Positions 16,006 to 23,998 of a stretch of 64,000 nt of DNA are shown one piece after another. The position numbers and the translations under genes were made by a program. This DNA is from PHAA01 sp034927445 (lineage in GTDB: Bacteria; Bacillota; Syntrophomonadia; Syntrophomonadales; Syntrophomonadaceae). The DNA lies in NCBI GenBank assembly GCA_034927445.1, contig JAYFPZ010000008.1, positions 158,956 through 222,955 on the forward strand, in the 5' to 3' direction. A model generated the notes under the pieces. It did not search any database, was not told the DNA's origin, and saw only the letters and a program-made list of their open reading frames with translations. Position 1 is the stretch's first letter. The number at the start of each line of letters is the position of its first letter.

Positions 16006-17139
16006 ATGAGATTGGGAAAAGTAATGGTAGTATTTGGAACCAGGCCAGAAGCCATAAAAATGGCTCCAGTGATAAAGGAACTCAAAAAAGTGAAAGATAT
16101 AGAGACCCGAGTCGTAGTTACAGCCCAGCACCGGGAGATGCTGGACCAGGTTTTGCAATTATTTGCGATAACGCCTGATTATGATTTGAACTTGATGAAG
16201 GACAAACAGGACTTATACAGCATAACCACCGGGGTTTTGATTGGTCTTAAGGAGATAATGGAGCAGGAACAACCGGACTTGGTTTTGGTTCACGGGGATA
16301 CGACCACCACCTTTGCCGCGGCTTTGGCCGCTTTTTATCAGAAAATACCGGTGGGGCATGTTGAGGCTGGGCTGCGGACCCGCAATAAATACTCGCCGTA
16401 TCCCGAAGAAATGAACCGCAGCCTTACCGGCCGGCTGGCTGAACTCCATTTTGCCCCTACTGACGTATCCCGTGAAAATCTTCTGGCTGAATCGACTGCC
16501 AGTTTCAAGATATGGGTAACCGGCAACACCGTCATTGACGCTCTGATGGATACGGTCAAAGCGGATTATGAGTTCACCGGCGAATTAAGGAAAATCAACT
16601 TTGAAAACAGAATATTGCTCGTTACCACTCACCGTCGGGAAAATTGGGGCGATCGTATGAAAGATATCTATGAGGCGCTGCTTCAGCTGGTGAAGGAGTT
16701 TTCTGATGTAGAAATAGTATTCCCGGTACATAAAAATCCCACAGTTAGAGATTTGGCGGTTGAGATGCTGGGAAACCGGGAAAGAATTCACCTGCTGGAA
16801 CCTTTGGAGTACGAAGCATTCTCTAATTTAATGAACGCCTCATATATTGTATTGACGGATTCCGGCGGGATGCAGGAAGAAGCGCCTTCGCTGGGAAAAC
16901 CGGTATTGGTTCTGCGCGACACCACGGAAAGACCTGAAGCTATCCAAGCCGGAACCGTAAAACTGGTTGGAACTGTGAAAGAGCATGTTTATGAAGAAGC
17001 CAAACTGTTACTGGTTGACCGTCAGAAATATGATGAAATGGCACATGCGATCAACCCCTACGGCGATGGGAAAGCAGCTTACCGCATTGTAAAGGTTATC
17101 AAAGATTTCCTTTATGTGCGCATAGGCGCCCAGGCTTAG
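16006..17139 (+). CDS. wecB: UDP-N-acetylglucosamine 2-epimerase (non-hydrolysing)
   Basis: A 377-residue enzyme. ATG 16006 is chosen because GGAGGAA lies 7 bases upstream and the protein then starts MRLGKVMVVFGTRPEAIKM, as in all family members. It interconverts UDP-GlcNAc and UDP-ManNAc for cell-surface glycans. Diagnostic segments are FGTRPEAIKMAPV, LVHGDTTTTFAAALAAF, GHVEAGLRT, VTTHRRENWGD and LTDSGGMQEEAPSLGKPVLVLRD, which together line the UDP-sugar site. Length is standard. It is followed by a phosphohexomutase gene, so the two probably serve precursor supply for wall polysaccharide. Confidence 0.95.
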   Translation: MRLGKVMVVFGTRPEAIKMAPVIKELKKVKDIETRVVVTAQHREMLDQVLQLFAITPDYDLNLMKDKQDLYSITTGVLIGLKEIMEQEQPDLVLVHGDTTTTFAAALAAFYQKIPVGHVEAGLRTRNKYSPYPEEMNRSLTGRLAELHFAPTDVSRENLLAESTASFKIWVTGNTVIDALMDTVKADYEFTGELRKINFENRILLVTTHRRENWGDRMKDIYEALLQLVKEFSDVEIVFPVHKNPTVRDLAVEMLGNRERIHLLEPLEYEAFSNLMNASYIVLTDSGGMQEEAPSLGKPVLVLRDTTERPEAIQAGTVKLVGTVKEHVYEEAKLLLVDRQKYDEMAHAINPYGDGKAAYRIVKVIKDFLYVRIGAQA

Positions 17140-17217
17140 AGAGGTTTTGTGCTCAGACGTCGGAATAAACGTATTCTAAACCATTTGCATTGTCGGCGTT
17201 GAATTAAGGAGGCAACT

Positions 17218-18666
17218 ATGGGTGAGATCAAATTTGGTACCGATGGATGGCGAGCCATCATTGCCGAAGAATTTACTTTTGCGAATATTAAACTGGTAAC
17301 TCAGGGAATAGCCAATTATCTCAAAAATAATAATCTAAGCAAAAAAGGTATTGTCATAGGTTATGACAACCGCTTTCTATCCGAACATTTTGCCAATGTA
17401 TGTGCCCAGGTTATAACCGGTAATGGCATTCGGGTAGCCCTGACCCAAAAAGCAGTTCCCACTCCTTTGACCGCGTATGCCATTAGAGCCAGCCAGGCCG
17501 GAGGGGCAATAATGATTACTGCCAGCCATAATCCGCCCGAATATAACGGTATTAAGTTTATACCTGAATATGCCGGGCCGGCCTTGCCTGAAGTGACTGA
17601 TGCGATTGAAGATGAGGTCAGACGCATTCAGGAGGGCGGCAGAATTTATGAATTGGAGCTGAAGGAAGCCGAGGCCCTCAAGTTGTTCAAAGAGATTGAT
17701 ATGGACCGTGAATATATAAGCCAGGTCTTAAGGGTTGTCAATCCCGAAGCTTTTCATAACCGGCCGCTCAAGGTGGTCATTGACCCTATGTATGGATCCG
17801 GGGTGGGATATCTGGATAAAATCTTAACGGATCTGGGCTGCGAGGTCAGGACCATTAATAATTATCGCGATCCTTTATTTGGAGGATCTATACCGGAACC
17901 TACGGATGCGGGGCTGCCCGATCTAAAAAGAGCGGTGCTGAACTACAAATTTGATTTAGGCCTGGCTTTGGACGGGGATGGAGACCGGTTCGGCATTGTG
18001 GACAGTGACGGACAGTTTGTGGATCCCAACCGGCTGGCCTACCTCCTGTTTGAACATCTGTTAAATACCCGGACTTTCCGGGGACCGGTGTGCCGCTCCC
18101 TGGCAACTACGCACAACCTTGATCGTATTGCCCAGCAAAATGGCCTAAGCGTTATTGAAACCCGGGTAGGCTTTAAGTATATTTCGGAATGTCTGCGGGA
18201 AAAGGGCTGTATGATGGGAGCCGAGGAGAGCGGAGGTTTGAGTATCTTCGGCCATGTCCCGGAAAAGGACGGTATTCTGGTGGGGTTGCTGGCGGCTGAA
18301 ATCTTAGCTTCAACCGGGAAAACCTTTAGTGAGCTTAACCAGGAAGCGGTAGAAAAATACGGAATAATGATCAGTGAAAGAATTGATATTAAAATCACAC
18401 CCCGGGAAAAGGACCGTATTCTGGCTGATCTGCACGATTACCAACCCAAGCTGATAGCGGGAGAAAAAGTTGATACTATTGACGAAACAGAGGGAAAGAA
18501 AATTATTATGGAGGATAGTTCCTGGGTTTTAATAAGACCTTCCGGCACCGAACCTTTGGTCAGGATTTATATAGAAGCTCCCGATGCGAAGAGACGTGAT
18601 GAACTGCGTGAAGAGGTAATTACTGCCCTGGCCTTAGCCGATGGTGGAACCCCAGGAATTAAATAA
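17218..18666 (+). CDS. Phosphoglucomutase/phosphomannomutase family protein
   Basis: A 482-residue alpha-D-phosphohexomutase with an AAGGAGG ribosome binding site before ATG 17218. Four domains are visible through their motifs: FGTDGWRA at the N-terminus, the phosphoserine loop TASHNPPEYNG with catalytic S103, the Mg-binding loop DGDGDR at 252-257, the sugar-specificity loop GAEESGG (domain 3), and the phosphate-binding RPSGTEPLVRIY near the C-terminus. It interconverts hexose 1- and 6-phosphates. It is not GlmM by overall character, but the exact substrate (glucose, mannose or glucosamine phosphate) cannot be set. It lies 78 bases downstream of wecB. Confidence 0.92.
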   Translation: MGEIKFGTDGWRAIIAEEFTFANIKLVTQGIANYLKNNNLSKKGIVIGYDNRFLSEHFANVCAQVITGNGIRVALTQKAVPTPLTAYAIRASQAGGAIMITASHNPPEYNGIKFIPEYAGPALPEVTDAIEDEVRRIQEGGRIYELELKEAEALKLFKEIDMDREYISQVLRVVNPEAFHNRPLKVVIDPMYGSGVGYLDKILTDLGCEVRTINNYRDPLFGGSIPEPTDAGLPDLKRAVLNYKFDLGLALDGDGDRFGIVDSDGQFVDPNRLAYLLFEHLLNTRTFRGPVCRSLATTHNLDRIAQQNGLSVIETRVGFKYISECLREKGCMMGAEESGGLSIFGHVPEKDGILVGLLAAEILASTGKTFSELNQEAVEKYGIMISERIDIKITPREKDRILADLHDYQPKLIAGEKVDTIDETEGKKIIMEDSSWVLIRPSGTEPLVRIYIEAPDAKRRDELREEVITALALADGGTPGIK

Positions 18667-18748
18667 CTTAAACCGGCGCTGACGTCGGGTAATCAATTAA
18701 CCTTCGTCCGGCATATTATATATTAATATACCGTAAGGAGGTTTTTCT

Positions 18749-18919
18749 ATGCTTGTTTTATTAAAATTGGCCAGTTTTGCAATCTGGTTTATCATAATGA
18801 TATTTATAATAAGTGCGGTTTTCCGGCGGAAAAAATCTCCTATTCGAGCAATTACCCCATATTTGCTCAACAAAACCGAAAATAAATCAGAGTTATGCAG
18901 TGAAAGGGAAGAGGTTTGA
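18749..18919 (+). CDS. Small single-pass membrane protein
   Basis: A 56-residue reading frame with a strong TAAGGAGG ribosome binding site 8 bases before ATG 18749. Residues about 5-25 form one hydrophobic helix (KLASFAIWFIIMIFIISAVF), followed by the basic stop-transfer sequence RRKK and a short polar tail, so the C-terminus should face the cytoplasm. I do not recognise a family. The coding signal is the ribosome binding site plus the clean membrane topology. A promoter and a long hairpin follow immediately. Confidence 0.65.
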   Translation: MLVLLKLASFAIWFIIMIFIISAVFRRKKSPIRAITPYLLNKTENKSELCSEREEV

Positions 18920-18927
18920 GTTTTTTG

Positions 18928-18936
18928 TGGTATAAT
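18928..18936 (+). promoter_or_regulatory. Extended -10 promoter
   Basis: TGGTATAAT gives a perfect extended -10 (TGn-TATAAT) with no recognisable -35. The start would fall near 18943, directly at the base of the hairpin at 18946-19008. Confidence 0.55.
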
Positions 18937-18945
18937 ACTAGGCGT

Positions 18946-19008
18946 GGCTATGATTGATGGCGCGGGGAAACAAGAGAACCGCTGTTTCCCGCGCCATCAA
19001 TCATAGCC
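18946..19008. repeat. Long near-perfect hairpin upstream of comF
   Basis: The arms GGCTATGATTGATGGCGCGG and the matching complement near 18984-19008 pair over about 25 bp with a single bulged G, closing on a loop of about 12 bases (aagagaaccgct). No T-run follows, so it does not look like an ordinary terminator. It would form the 5' end of the comF transcript or a small stable RNA. Confidence 0.8.
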
Positions 19009-19048
19009 ATCCCTCAAGCCTGACGTTGACTTTATATGGGGTGATACT

Positions 19049-19768
19049 GTGCTGGATCCAATACTAGATGTTTTATTTCCTCAGGAGAATTGCTGCATTT
19101 GCCGTAAGCCCGGCAGATACGGCTGTAAGCAGCCCTGGTGTCAGCAATGCACCGAGGAAATGACCAGACTGGAGAAATCCGGGGCAAACTGTGAGCGGTG
19201 CGGTAAATACCTGGACAGCGGCCAAAAACTATGCGAAGATTGCCGCCAAAATCCGCCGGAGTTTGAAATAGCCCGGGCGGTTGGTCCTTATGAAGAACCA
19301 TTTCGAATTTCCACCAAAGTATTTAAGTTTATGGGCAGAAAATATCTGGCTCATAAAATGGGATTAATGATGGCCGAAAAAGTTAAAGCGGAACCCGGTT
19401 TCGGCAAAATTGACCTCATCGTTCCGGTTCCCATTTCCCCTAATAGCTTTCTGGTCAGAGGGTTTAATCAAACCGATTTGTTAGCCCGGCACATCGGCAA
19501 AGAATTGGGAGTCAAAGTTGACAACAACGTGATCTTCAGAGTTAAAGATACACCGTCCCAGACTGAATTATCCAAGGAGGAAAGGCAGAAGAACCTGCTC
19601 CAGGCCTTTGAGGTAAGGGACGAAAAAAAGGTGCTTAACAAGAATATATTACTGGTCGATGATGTTTACACGACCGGATCGACTGGACGGGAATGTACGC
19701 GGGTACTGCTTAATGCGGGTGCCGATCGGGTTTGCATTATAACCTGGGCAACCGGAAAGGGATTTTGA
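19049..19768 (+). CDS. comF: ComF-family phosphoribosyltransferase-like protein
   Basis: A 239-residue protein starting at GTG 19049 behind a GGGGTGAT ribosome binding site. The N-terminal zinc-binding region has paired Cys motifs (CCICRKPGRYGC, CERCGKYLDSGQKLCEDC). The C-terminal type I phosphoribosyltransferase fold carries the PRPP loop ILLVDDVYTTGSTGRE and LIVPVPISPNSFLVRGFNQ. ComFC proteins take part in uptake of transforming DNA, probably at the cytoplasmic face with the ComFA helicase, which is absent here. A zinc-ribbon gene follows, and a prophage cassette lies between it and hpf-secA. Confidence 0.92.
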   Translation: MLDPILDVLFPQENCCICRKPGRYGCKQPWCQQCTEEMTRLEKSGANCERCGKYLDSGQKLCEDCRQNPPEFEIARAVGPYEEPFRISTKVFKFMGRKYLAHKMGLMMAEKVKAEPGFGKIDLIVPVPISPNSFLVRGFNQTDLLARHIGKELGVKVDNNVIFRVKDTPSQTELSKEERQKNLLQAFEVRDEKKVLNKNILLVDDVYTTGSTGRECTRVLLNAGADRVCIITWATGKGF

Positions 19769-19831
19769 CCAAACGCCTCATTGAATATACTTGGGCCGCA
19801 AATGACTAAAAATTAGTAAAGTTTAATATTC

Positions 19832-19860
19832 TTGCTATTCTCTTGCTATAAGTTTATAAT
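19832..19860 (+). promoter_or_regulatory. Promoter of the zinc-ribbon gene
   Basis: TTGCTA (19832-19837), 17 bases, then TATAAT (19855-19860). The leader that follows contains GTCGAG and CTCGAC arms before an aattttttc stretch (19869-19920), which could form a weak attenuator-like hairpin. Confidence 0.75.
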
Positions 19861-19941
19861 AAATTGTACAAGTCGAGATATCGATTTCTTTGTTGCTGTT
19901 TGGACTCGACAATTTTTCAAAAAAGTGAGGGATTTTTTTAG

Positions 19942-20229
19942 ATGTTCGAAGACAAAATTTTAGTATGTCAGGATTGTGGCCAAGAGTTCGTTTTTACCGC
20001 AGGTGAACAGGAGTTCTACCACGAAAAGGGTTTTGAAAACGAACCCAAGCGCTGCAAGGATTGCAGACAGAACAGGCGTAACAATAGCGGCAATAGAGCA
20101 CCCCGCGAAATGTTCACTGCTGTTTGTGCCGAGTGCGGAGCTGAAACTGAAGTCCCCTTCAAGCCTGTAGAAGGCCGGCCGGTCTTCTGCTTAGAATGCT
20201 TCCAGAGGCAGAAACAAGCGTCACTATAA
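19942..20229 (+). CDS. Double zinc-ribbon protein
   Basis: A 95-residue protein with two zinc-binding modules: CQDCGQEFVFTAGEQEFYH ... CKDC in the first half, and CAECGAETEVPFKP ... CLEC in the second. It matches a family of small clostridial zinc-ribbon proteins often found near competence or core genes; the family has no established function. It has its own strong promoter and a terminator, so it is a single-gene unit. Nucleic-acid binding is plausible but unproven. Confidence 0.85.
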   Translation: MFEDKILVCQDCGQEFVFTAGEQEFYHEKGFENEPKRCKDCRQNRRNNSGNRAPREMFTAVCAECGAETEVPFKPVEGRPVFCLECFQRQKQASL

Positions 20230-20242
20230 AATAAATTTACCA

Positions 20243-20272
20243 CCGGGCTTTTCAAGCCCGGTTTTGTATTTT
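20243..20272 (+). terminator. Rho-independent terminator
   Basis: CCGGGCTT-ttc-AAGCCCGG followed by ttttgtatttt, directly after the zinc-ribbon gene. It marks the left limit of host sequence before the prophage cassette. Confidence 0.88.
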
Positions 20273-20379
20273 CTGCCTGCTGGGCGAATTGAGTCAAGAA
20301 AGATTGATATGATGAATCACAGGTTACTTTTAAGGGTTAATAATTTTAGAAATAAGAATGCAAAATTAAATTGGCAATA

Positions 20380-20886
20380 TTAGTTGTTCCTCAGATACAT
20401 TAACGATTGCTCATAACAAAGCTTAATTGCATCAGGCATACCCATACGATACGTTACCAATTCTTCGGTTAGACCAAAATATGTAGATAGATCCTTATGA
20501 TTATTATAGCCTTTAGCCAATGCAGAACGAATATCATCGATATCAATTAAAAATTGTGCTGCCCAGCATAATGCCTTATGCTCTAGAGCGCTGATTGACA
20601 AACGGTCTTGATAATTTAGGCATGTCGTAGATATCATATTAATGGGTATGGTGAAATGATGCCCAATTTCTTCTCCAAGTACTGAATAATACTCGGCCGG
20701 AATATCTAAAATGGCCGTTGAAATGCCAATGAAGGGAGGTATACCCGGTTGACGTACATATAGGCCTCTAACTGGTTCGGCAAAATCCCAGTATATTAAG
20801 TTGATGCCTTCCCGCTCAACAATGTCATGTAAAACATCATATCTCAAATTTATCCACTTCCCAATAGTGTTATAAATAATGCGCAT
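20380..20886 (-). CDS. ImmA/IrrE-like metallopeptidase
   Basis: A 168-residue protein. The central motif VLGEEIGHHFT corresponds to the zinc-binding region of phage ImmA/IrrE proteins; the usual first His of HExxH is replaced by Glu (EEIGH), a variant common in phage members. Upstream INLIYWDF and downstream LEHKALCWAAQFL (the third-ligand region) also fit. In ICEBs1-type switches ImmA cleaves the cognate repressor after DNA damage. Here the repressor gene lies immediately upstream on the same strand, supporting a repressor/anti-repressor pair. The ATG at 20886 has no clear ribosome binding site. Confidence 0.8.
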   Translation of the reverse strand: MRIIYNTIGKWINLRYDVLHDIVEREGINLIYWDFAEPVRGLYVRQPGIPPFIGISTAILDIPAEYYSVLGEEIGHHFTIPINMISTTCLNYQDRLSISALEHKALCWAAQFLIDIDDIRSALAKGYNNHKDLSTYFGLTEELVTYRMGMPDAIKLCYEQSLMYLRNN

Positions 20887-20941
20887 GGTTAAATATTTAA
20901 TAAATTAGCGAAATATGTCGAAAACTCTGGATAATAATAAA

Positions 20942-20962
20942 CCTGTTACAAAAAGTAACAGG
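20942..20962 (-). terminator. Hairpin between repressor and ImmA-like gene
   Basis: CCTGTTAC-aaaaa-GTAACAGG inverted repeat. On the minus strand it is followed by tttattattat, so it may partly terminate the repressor transcript or act as a processing site. Confidence 0.5.
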
Positions 20963-21026
20963 ATAAAATTACTAAACTATTTTATTAGTTTAATTCTGAT
21001 GCTAAAGTGATTTAGTATTATTTGAC

Positions 21027-21662
21027 TTAATCTTCTTTTTTACCATACTTCTCGTATACAAAAGAAATAAACTCTTCCACGCTGTTCCTTGCCTCTTCGG
21101 GCAAATCTTTCATAATGTTATCAATCCTATGATACGCTAGGGCTGGAGAGAGGCTGGCGTCATTGATTATTCTAGCATCACGAATACCTAAAAACCAATC
21201 TGACGATAGATCAAATAGTTCGGATATTCTGGTTATATGATTCATCTCTGGTTCCCGCTCGCTATTTTCGTACGCTTCTATTATGTCCTGAGGAATTCGT
21301 AACCGCATTGCCAGATATTTTGTGGTCCAACGTTTTTCTTTACGTACTTCACGCAGACGCTCGCCAAAAATTCGAGGTATTTCATTTGTTTTGTTGACCA
21401 TTCCTCGCGGTTCTTCCGCTTTATGTGATGCGTTTAAATATCCTGCCGCTATCATAAAATCCTCATAGCTAACCTCATTATGAGCGCATGCTGCTAATTT
21501 CTCCAGAGTCTGTGGAGAAGGAGGACTGTCTAACCGGCATCTTAAAAGTCTTGAGATATGTGCACTTGTAACCCCGGACTCCAAGGCATATTTGTTTAGC
21601 GATCTTTCGCCTTGAGCGGTTTGAAGCAGTTGTGCGAATTTCTCTCTATCAAACGTTCTCAT
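21027..21662 (-). CDS. Phage-type repressor with two helix-turn-helix domains
   Basis: A 211-residue protein. ATG 21662 (MRTFDREKFAQLLQTAQ) is preferred over the longer frame because the divergent promoter region lies upstream and GAAGGAACGGGGTG supplies a ribosome binding site. The N-terminal XRE domain spans about 6-70 (SLNKYALESGVTSAHISRLL). A second XRE domain spans about 100-160 (FGERLREVRKEKRWTTKYLA ... IIEAYENSEREP), then an acidic C-terminus. It should repress the rightward tail operon and possibly itself. The ImmA-like protease downstream could inactivate it. This architecture resembles ImmR/CI-type regulators rather than a LexA-like self-cleaving repressor. Confidence 0.85.
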   Translation of the reverse strand: MRTFDREKFAQLLQTAQGERSLNKYALESGVTSAHISRLLRCRLDSPPSPQTLEKLAACAHNEVSYEDFMIAAGYLNASHKAEEPRGMVNKTNEIPRIFGERLREVRKEKRWTTKYLAMRLRIPQDIIEAYENSEREPEMNHITRISELFDLSSDWFLGIRDARIINDASLSPALAYHRIDNIMKDLPEEARNSVEEFISFVYEKYGKKED

Positions 21663-21686
21663 ATTACACCCCGTTCCTTCAGCAAT

Positions 21687-21715
21687 AGTATACACAATCC
21701 ATTGTTTGCAATCAA
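21687..21715 (-). promoter_or_regulatory. Repressor promoter (leftward)
   Basis: On the minus strand TTGATT (21715-21710), 17 bases, then TATACT (21692-21687), placed correctly for the repressor start at 21662. Confidence 0.75.
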
Positions 21716-21733
21716 CATAATTTTTAAAATCTA

Positions 21734-21761
21734 TTGACTGCAAGTCACGATAGGTGATAAT
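21734..21761 (+). promoter_or_regulatory. Rightward promoter with overlapping operator
   Basis: TTGACT (21734-21739), 16 bases, then GATAAT (21756-21761). A perfect dyad TGACT-gca-AGTCA (21735-21747) overlaps the -35 element, and TTGnnTGCAA-like half sites recur at 21704-21715. These are candidate binding sites for the double-HTH repressor. Confidence 0.65.
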
Positions 21762-21827
21762 ATGTTGCATACAATCAATATTGACTTCATGTAACAGGTG
21801 GGTATTTAAAGACGTCGTTATATAGTC

Positions 21828-22115
21828 TTGGAGGTGGTCAGTATTCAACTTAGCGTGGGGGATTATATAGTCTATAGGATGCCAAACGAGCAAGGAGCGA
21901 ATTTTGAAGCGAGAAAGAAAATTGTAAGCGGCTGGGTTATAGGAGAATATCCCTGTTTTTATTTAATTAATCTAGGCCAATATAGGGACACCATTCATAA
22001 AAACGATCTAAAAAAATACCACATTTTGAAAATTGGAAAAAGGGGAGCAGGGCTTGAAGGCCAGCTTTTTGAAGAGCCGATAGGTGTTGGCCGTAATGTA
22101 AAGGAGATGAGTTAA
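21828..22115 (+). CDS. Small phage protein of unknown function, first gene of rightward operon
   Basis: A 95-residue frame (TTG 21828 start is uncertain). The strong TTGGAGGTGG at 21829-21837 overlaps the frame's first codons, so translation may really begin at GTG 21834 or at a rare ATT 21843 (IQLSVGDYIVYRMP). The protein shows a small beta-barrel-like pattern (VGDYIVYRM, VSGWVIGEYPCFYLINL, DTIHKNDLKKYHIL). I do not recognise a family. It overlaps the next gene by one base (TAATG) and lies directly behind the rightward promoter, where many temperate phages have early regulators. Confidence 0.6.
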   Translation: MEVVSIQLSVGDYIVYRMPNEQGANFEARKKIVSGWVIGEYPCFYLINLGQYRDTIHKNDLKKYHILKIGKRGAGLEGQLFEEPIGVGRNVKEMS

Positions 22116-22699
22116 TGAGCAAAAAAAAGGATTTATGGTACCGACAAACAGAGGTTTTACTTTACAAATATAGAAGTTTCCCTATTCGTATCATGGCCTT
22201 AATGCAACAGAAAGAGCTGCTTCAAGAACAAATGCTGCCCCGGACGATTTCTACATATGAAATAAGGGAAGGATCATCTGGTTACAACACATCATCTCCA
22301 GTTGAGAATGCTGTAATAAACCGGTTGGAAGGGGATGCTATCCAGAAAATTGACAGGGAGATCAAGGAGTTGAGTTCACTGCGGGAGTTAATCGAGATTT
22401 CTATTGATACTATGCTGACTGATGAGCAGAAAAGCCTGATCCAATCAATCTATTATCAACAGAATAGCTGGCAGAAAACCTGCGATATTATGAGTATAGA
22501 CAAAAACACATATTATGAAAAAAAGAATGAGATAATAAAGGTCTTATCCTGGTGTTTCGGATATCTTCCTGACCTAGAAGTACAGGAAGTTCTGGGCCTA
22601 TTTATGAATCAGGGCAGTCTGCAGCAATCAATAAAAAAATCAGGGAAAACATTAAGAATAAATCAAGAAAAACTTGGGAATCACAAAGCCGTTTTATGA
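22115..22699 (+). CDS. Phage late-gene regulator, ArpU/RinA-like
   Basis: A 194-residue protein. An N-terminal helical region (LWYRQTEVLLYKYRSFPIRI) is followed by MTDEQKSLIQSIYYQQNSWQKTC and SIDKNTYYEKKNEIIKVLSW, the sigma-region-4-like helix-turn-helix characteristic of ArpU/RinA regulators, which activate phage packaging and structural operons. The family call is by pattern. Its position just before the (missing) packaging module and the tail genes is the expected one. A terminator at 22840-22875 separates it from the structural genes, so activation in trans or antitermination would be needed. Confidence 0.65.
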   Translation: MSKKKDLWYRQTEVLLYKYRSFPIRIMALMQQKELLQEQMLPRTISTYEIREGSSGYNTSSPVENAVINRLEGDAIQKIDREIKELSSLRELIEISIDTMLTDEQKSLIQSIYYQQNSWQKTCDIMSIDKNTYYEKKNEIIKVLSWCFGYLPDLEVQEVLGLFMNQGSLQQSIKKSGKTLRINQEKLGNHKAVL

Positions 22700-23190
22700 T
22701 ATAGAATGACATTGTCAAGATAACACGTTAATTGATTCGTCTAGAGACATTCTCAATATTGAGTGTAAAGGGGAATGAAAGGCACACAATTTCATAATGC
22801 TCATTTGAATAAGAATAGATGGGAACCGATTTCAAATTTAACCCGGAGTAAATGCTCCGGGTTATGTATTTTATAGACCTGCAAAATTTGGAATCCCATC
22901 GTTCTATAACATCAATACGCAACGCTATTTAAGGGGGTGATACAAGTTGGTGAGTGTAATTACCATCGATTTGCTTTGAAGTACAATTCTAGCAGCACAA
23001 AGCAATTTCACATTTTGGGGGTGTCAGGTATGTAGGATGAGTTATTATATTAAACATTTCAGTAAATAGACGCTTCTGATTTCACAGCCCTATCTATTTG
23101 GATAATACCTTCAGGGTTTGAGATAGACATGTAATGAATTTGCTAATGCGGAAGTGCCTATTATTGAGCAAAAATTAAGAAGGTGAAAAG
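22700..23190. other. Junction region where head genes would be expected; decayed sequence
   Basis: No intact gene occupies these 491 bases. A hairpin terminator is at 22840-22875. A strong AAGGGGGTGAT ribosome binding site at about 22931 leads into a ten-codon stub from TTG 22946 (VSVITIDLL, stop at 22977). In the frame ending at TGA 23184-23186, the 17 codons NEFANAEVPIIEQKLRR resemble the C-terminus of a head-tail joining protein of the HK97 gp10 type, which normally precedes the tail-terminator gene. I read this as the scar of a deleted packaging and capsid module. Confidence 0.5.
22840..22875 (+). terminator. Terminator after the ArpU-like gene
   Basis: AACCCGGAG-taaatg-CTCCGGGTT followed by atgtatttta. 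Confidence 0.75.
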
Positions 23191-23574
23191 ATGAGTTTTG
23201 AAACAGATCTCTATTCCAGGCTAAGTAATGATCCTGAAGTCGCGGCGTTAGTAGATACTCGAATTTACCCTCTGGTAGCGCCCCCAGAGCCAACCAGTCC
23301 ATTTTGTGTATGTTCAATACTTAGTAAAACAAATACAAATAGTCATTCCGGGTTTGGCGATATATCACAATATAAGGTGCAGGTTTCTTGTTACGCAGAT
23401 ACCTACCAAACAGCCAAGGATGTAGCTAATGCGGTAACGTCCGCATTGAAAACATGGCCTGGGGCCCAAGGTGCTCAGGCAGTCTTTCGTAGTAATGAAC
23501 ATGATTTATATGATAAGGATAATAATCTATATCATGTTCCGGTTGAGTTTTTAATAATTTATAAAGAAATTTAA
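23191..23574 (+). CDS. Tail terminator/completion protein, DUF3168 family
   Basis: A 127-residue protein with an AGAAGGTGA ribosome binding site before ATG 23191. The N-terminal LYSRLSNDPEVAALVDTRIYPLVAPP and central YKVQVSCYADTYQTAKDVANAVTSAL are hallmarks of DUF3168 (lambda gpU/SPP1 gp17-like), the protein that caps the tail tube and joins it to the head. It is the first intact structural gene of the cassette. A tail terminator is also needed to stop tube growth in headless particles, so its retention fits a tailocin. Confidence 0.85.
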   Translation: MSFETDLYSRLSNDPEVAALVDTRIYPLVAPPEPTSPFCVCSILSKTNTNSHSGFGDISQYKVQVSCYADTYQTAKDVANAVTSALKTWPGAQGAQAVFRSNEHDLYDKDNNLYHVPVEFLIIYKEI

Positions 23575-23587
23575 GGAGGAATCTATA

Positions 23588-23980
23588 ATGGCACATGCAG
23601 CATTTGGAACTACTTTAAAAAAGGGGACTACTCCTATTGCGGAACTTACTAAGATTAGCGGTCCGGCTTTAGCGGCTGATACTATAGATGTATCCAGTCA
23701 TAGCAGCGTTGATGGATACCGGGAATTTGTTCAGGGATTAAAAGATGGCGGGGAAGTTGCGATAGAAGGTAATTTCACCAATGAGGCCGGACAGGCAGCC
23801 CTTATAACAGATTTCCACGCGGGAACGGTTGGAGCCTATACTATCACCTTACCCACTACAACTCCTGTGTCCTGGACCTTCAGCGGGATAGTTACAGCCC
23901 TCAATATTGACGCTCCCTTTGATGGAGTCTTGGCATTTCAAGCTACCCTCAAAGTAAGCGGAAAGCCAGTTTTGGCTTAA
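23588..23980 (+). CDS. Major tail tube protein
   Basis: A 130-residue protein 13 bases after the tail terminator gene, with an AAGGAGGAA ribosome binding site. The opening AAFGTTLKKGTTPIAELTKI and the later FVQGLKDGGEVAIEGNF, then SWTFSGIVTALNIDAPFDGVL, are typical of siphovirus tail tube subunits, which form hexameric rings around the tape measure. Length and strand pattern match the short major tail protein group. No contractile sheath gene is adjacent, so the tail is of the flexible, non-contractile type. Confidence 0.88.
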   Translation: MAHAAFGTTLKKGTTPIAELTKISGPALAADTIDVSSHSSVDGYREFVQGLKDGGEVAIEGNFTNEAGQAALITDFHAGTVGAYTITLPTTTPVSWTFSGIVTALNIDAPFDGVLAFQATLKVSGKPVLA

Positions 23981-23998
23981 AAATGCGGAGGTTACGAA

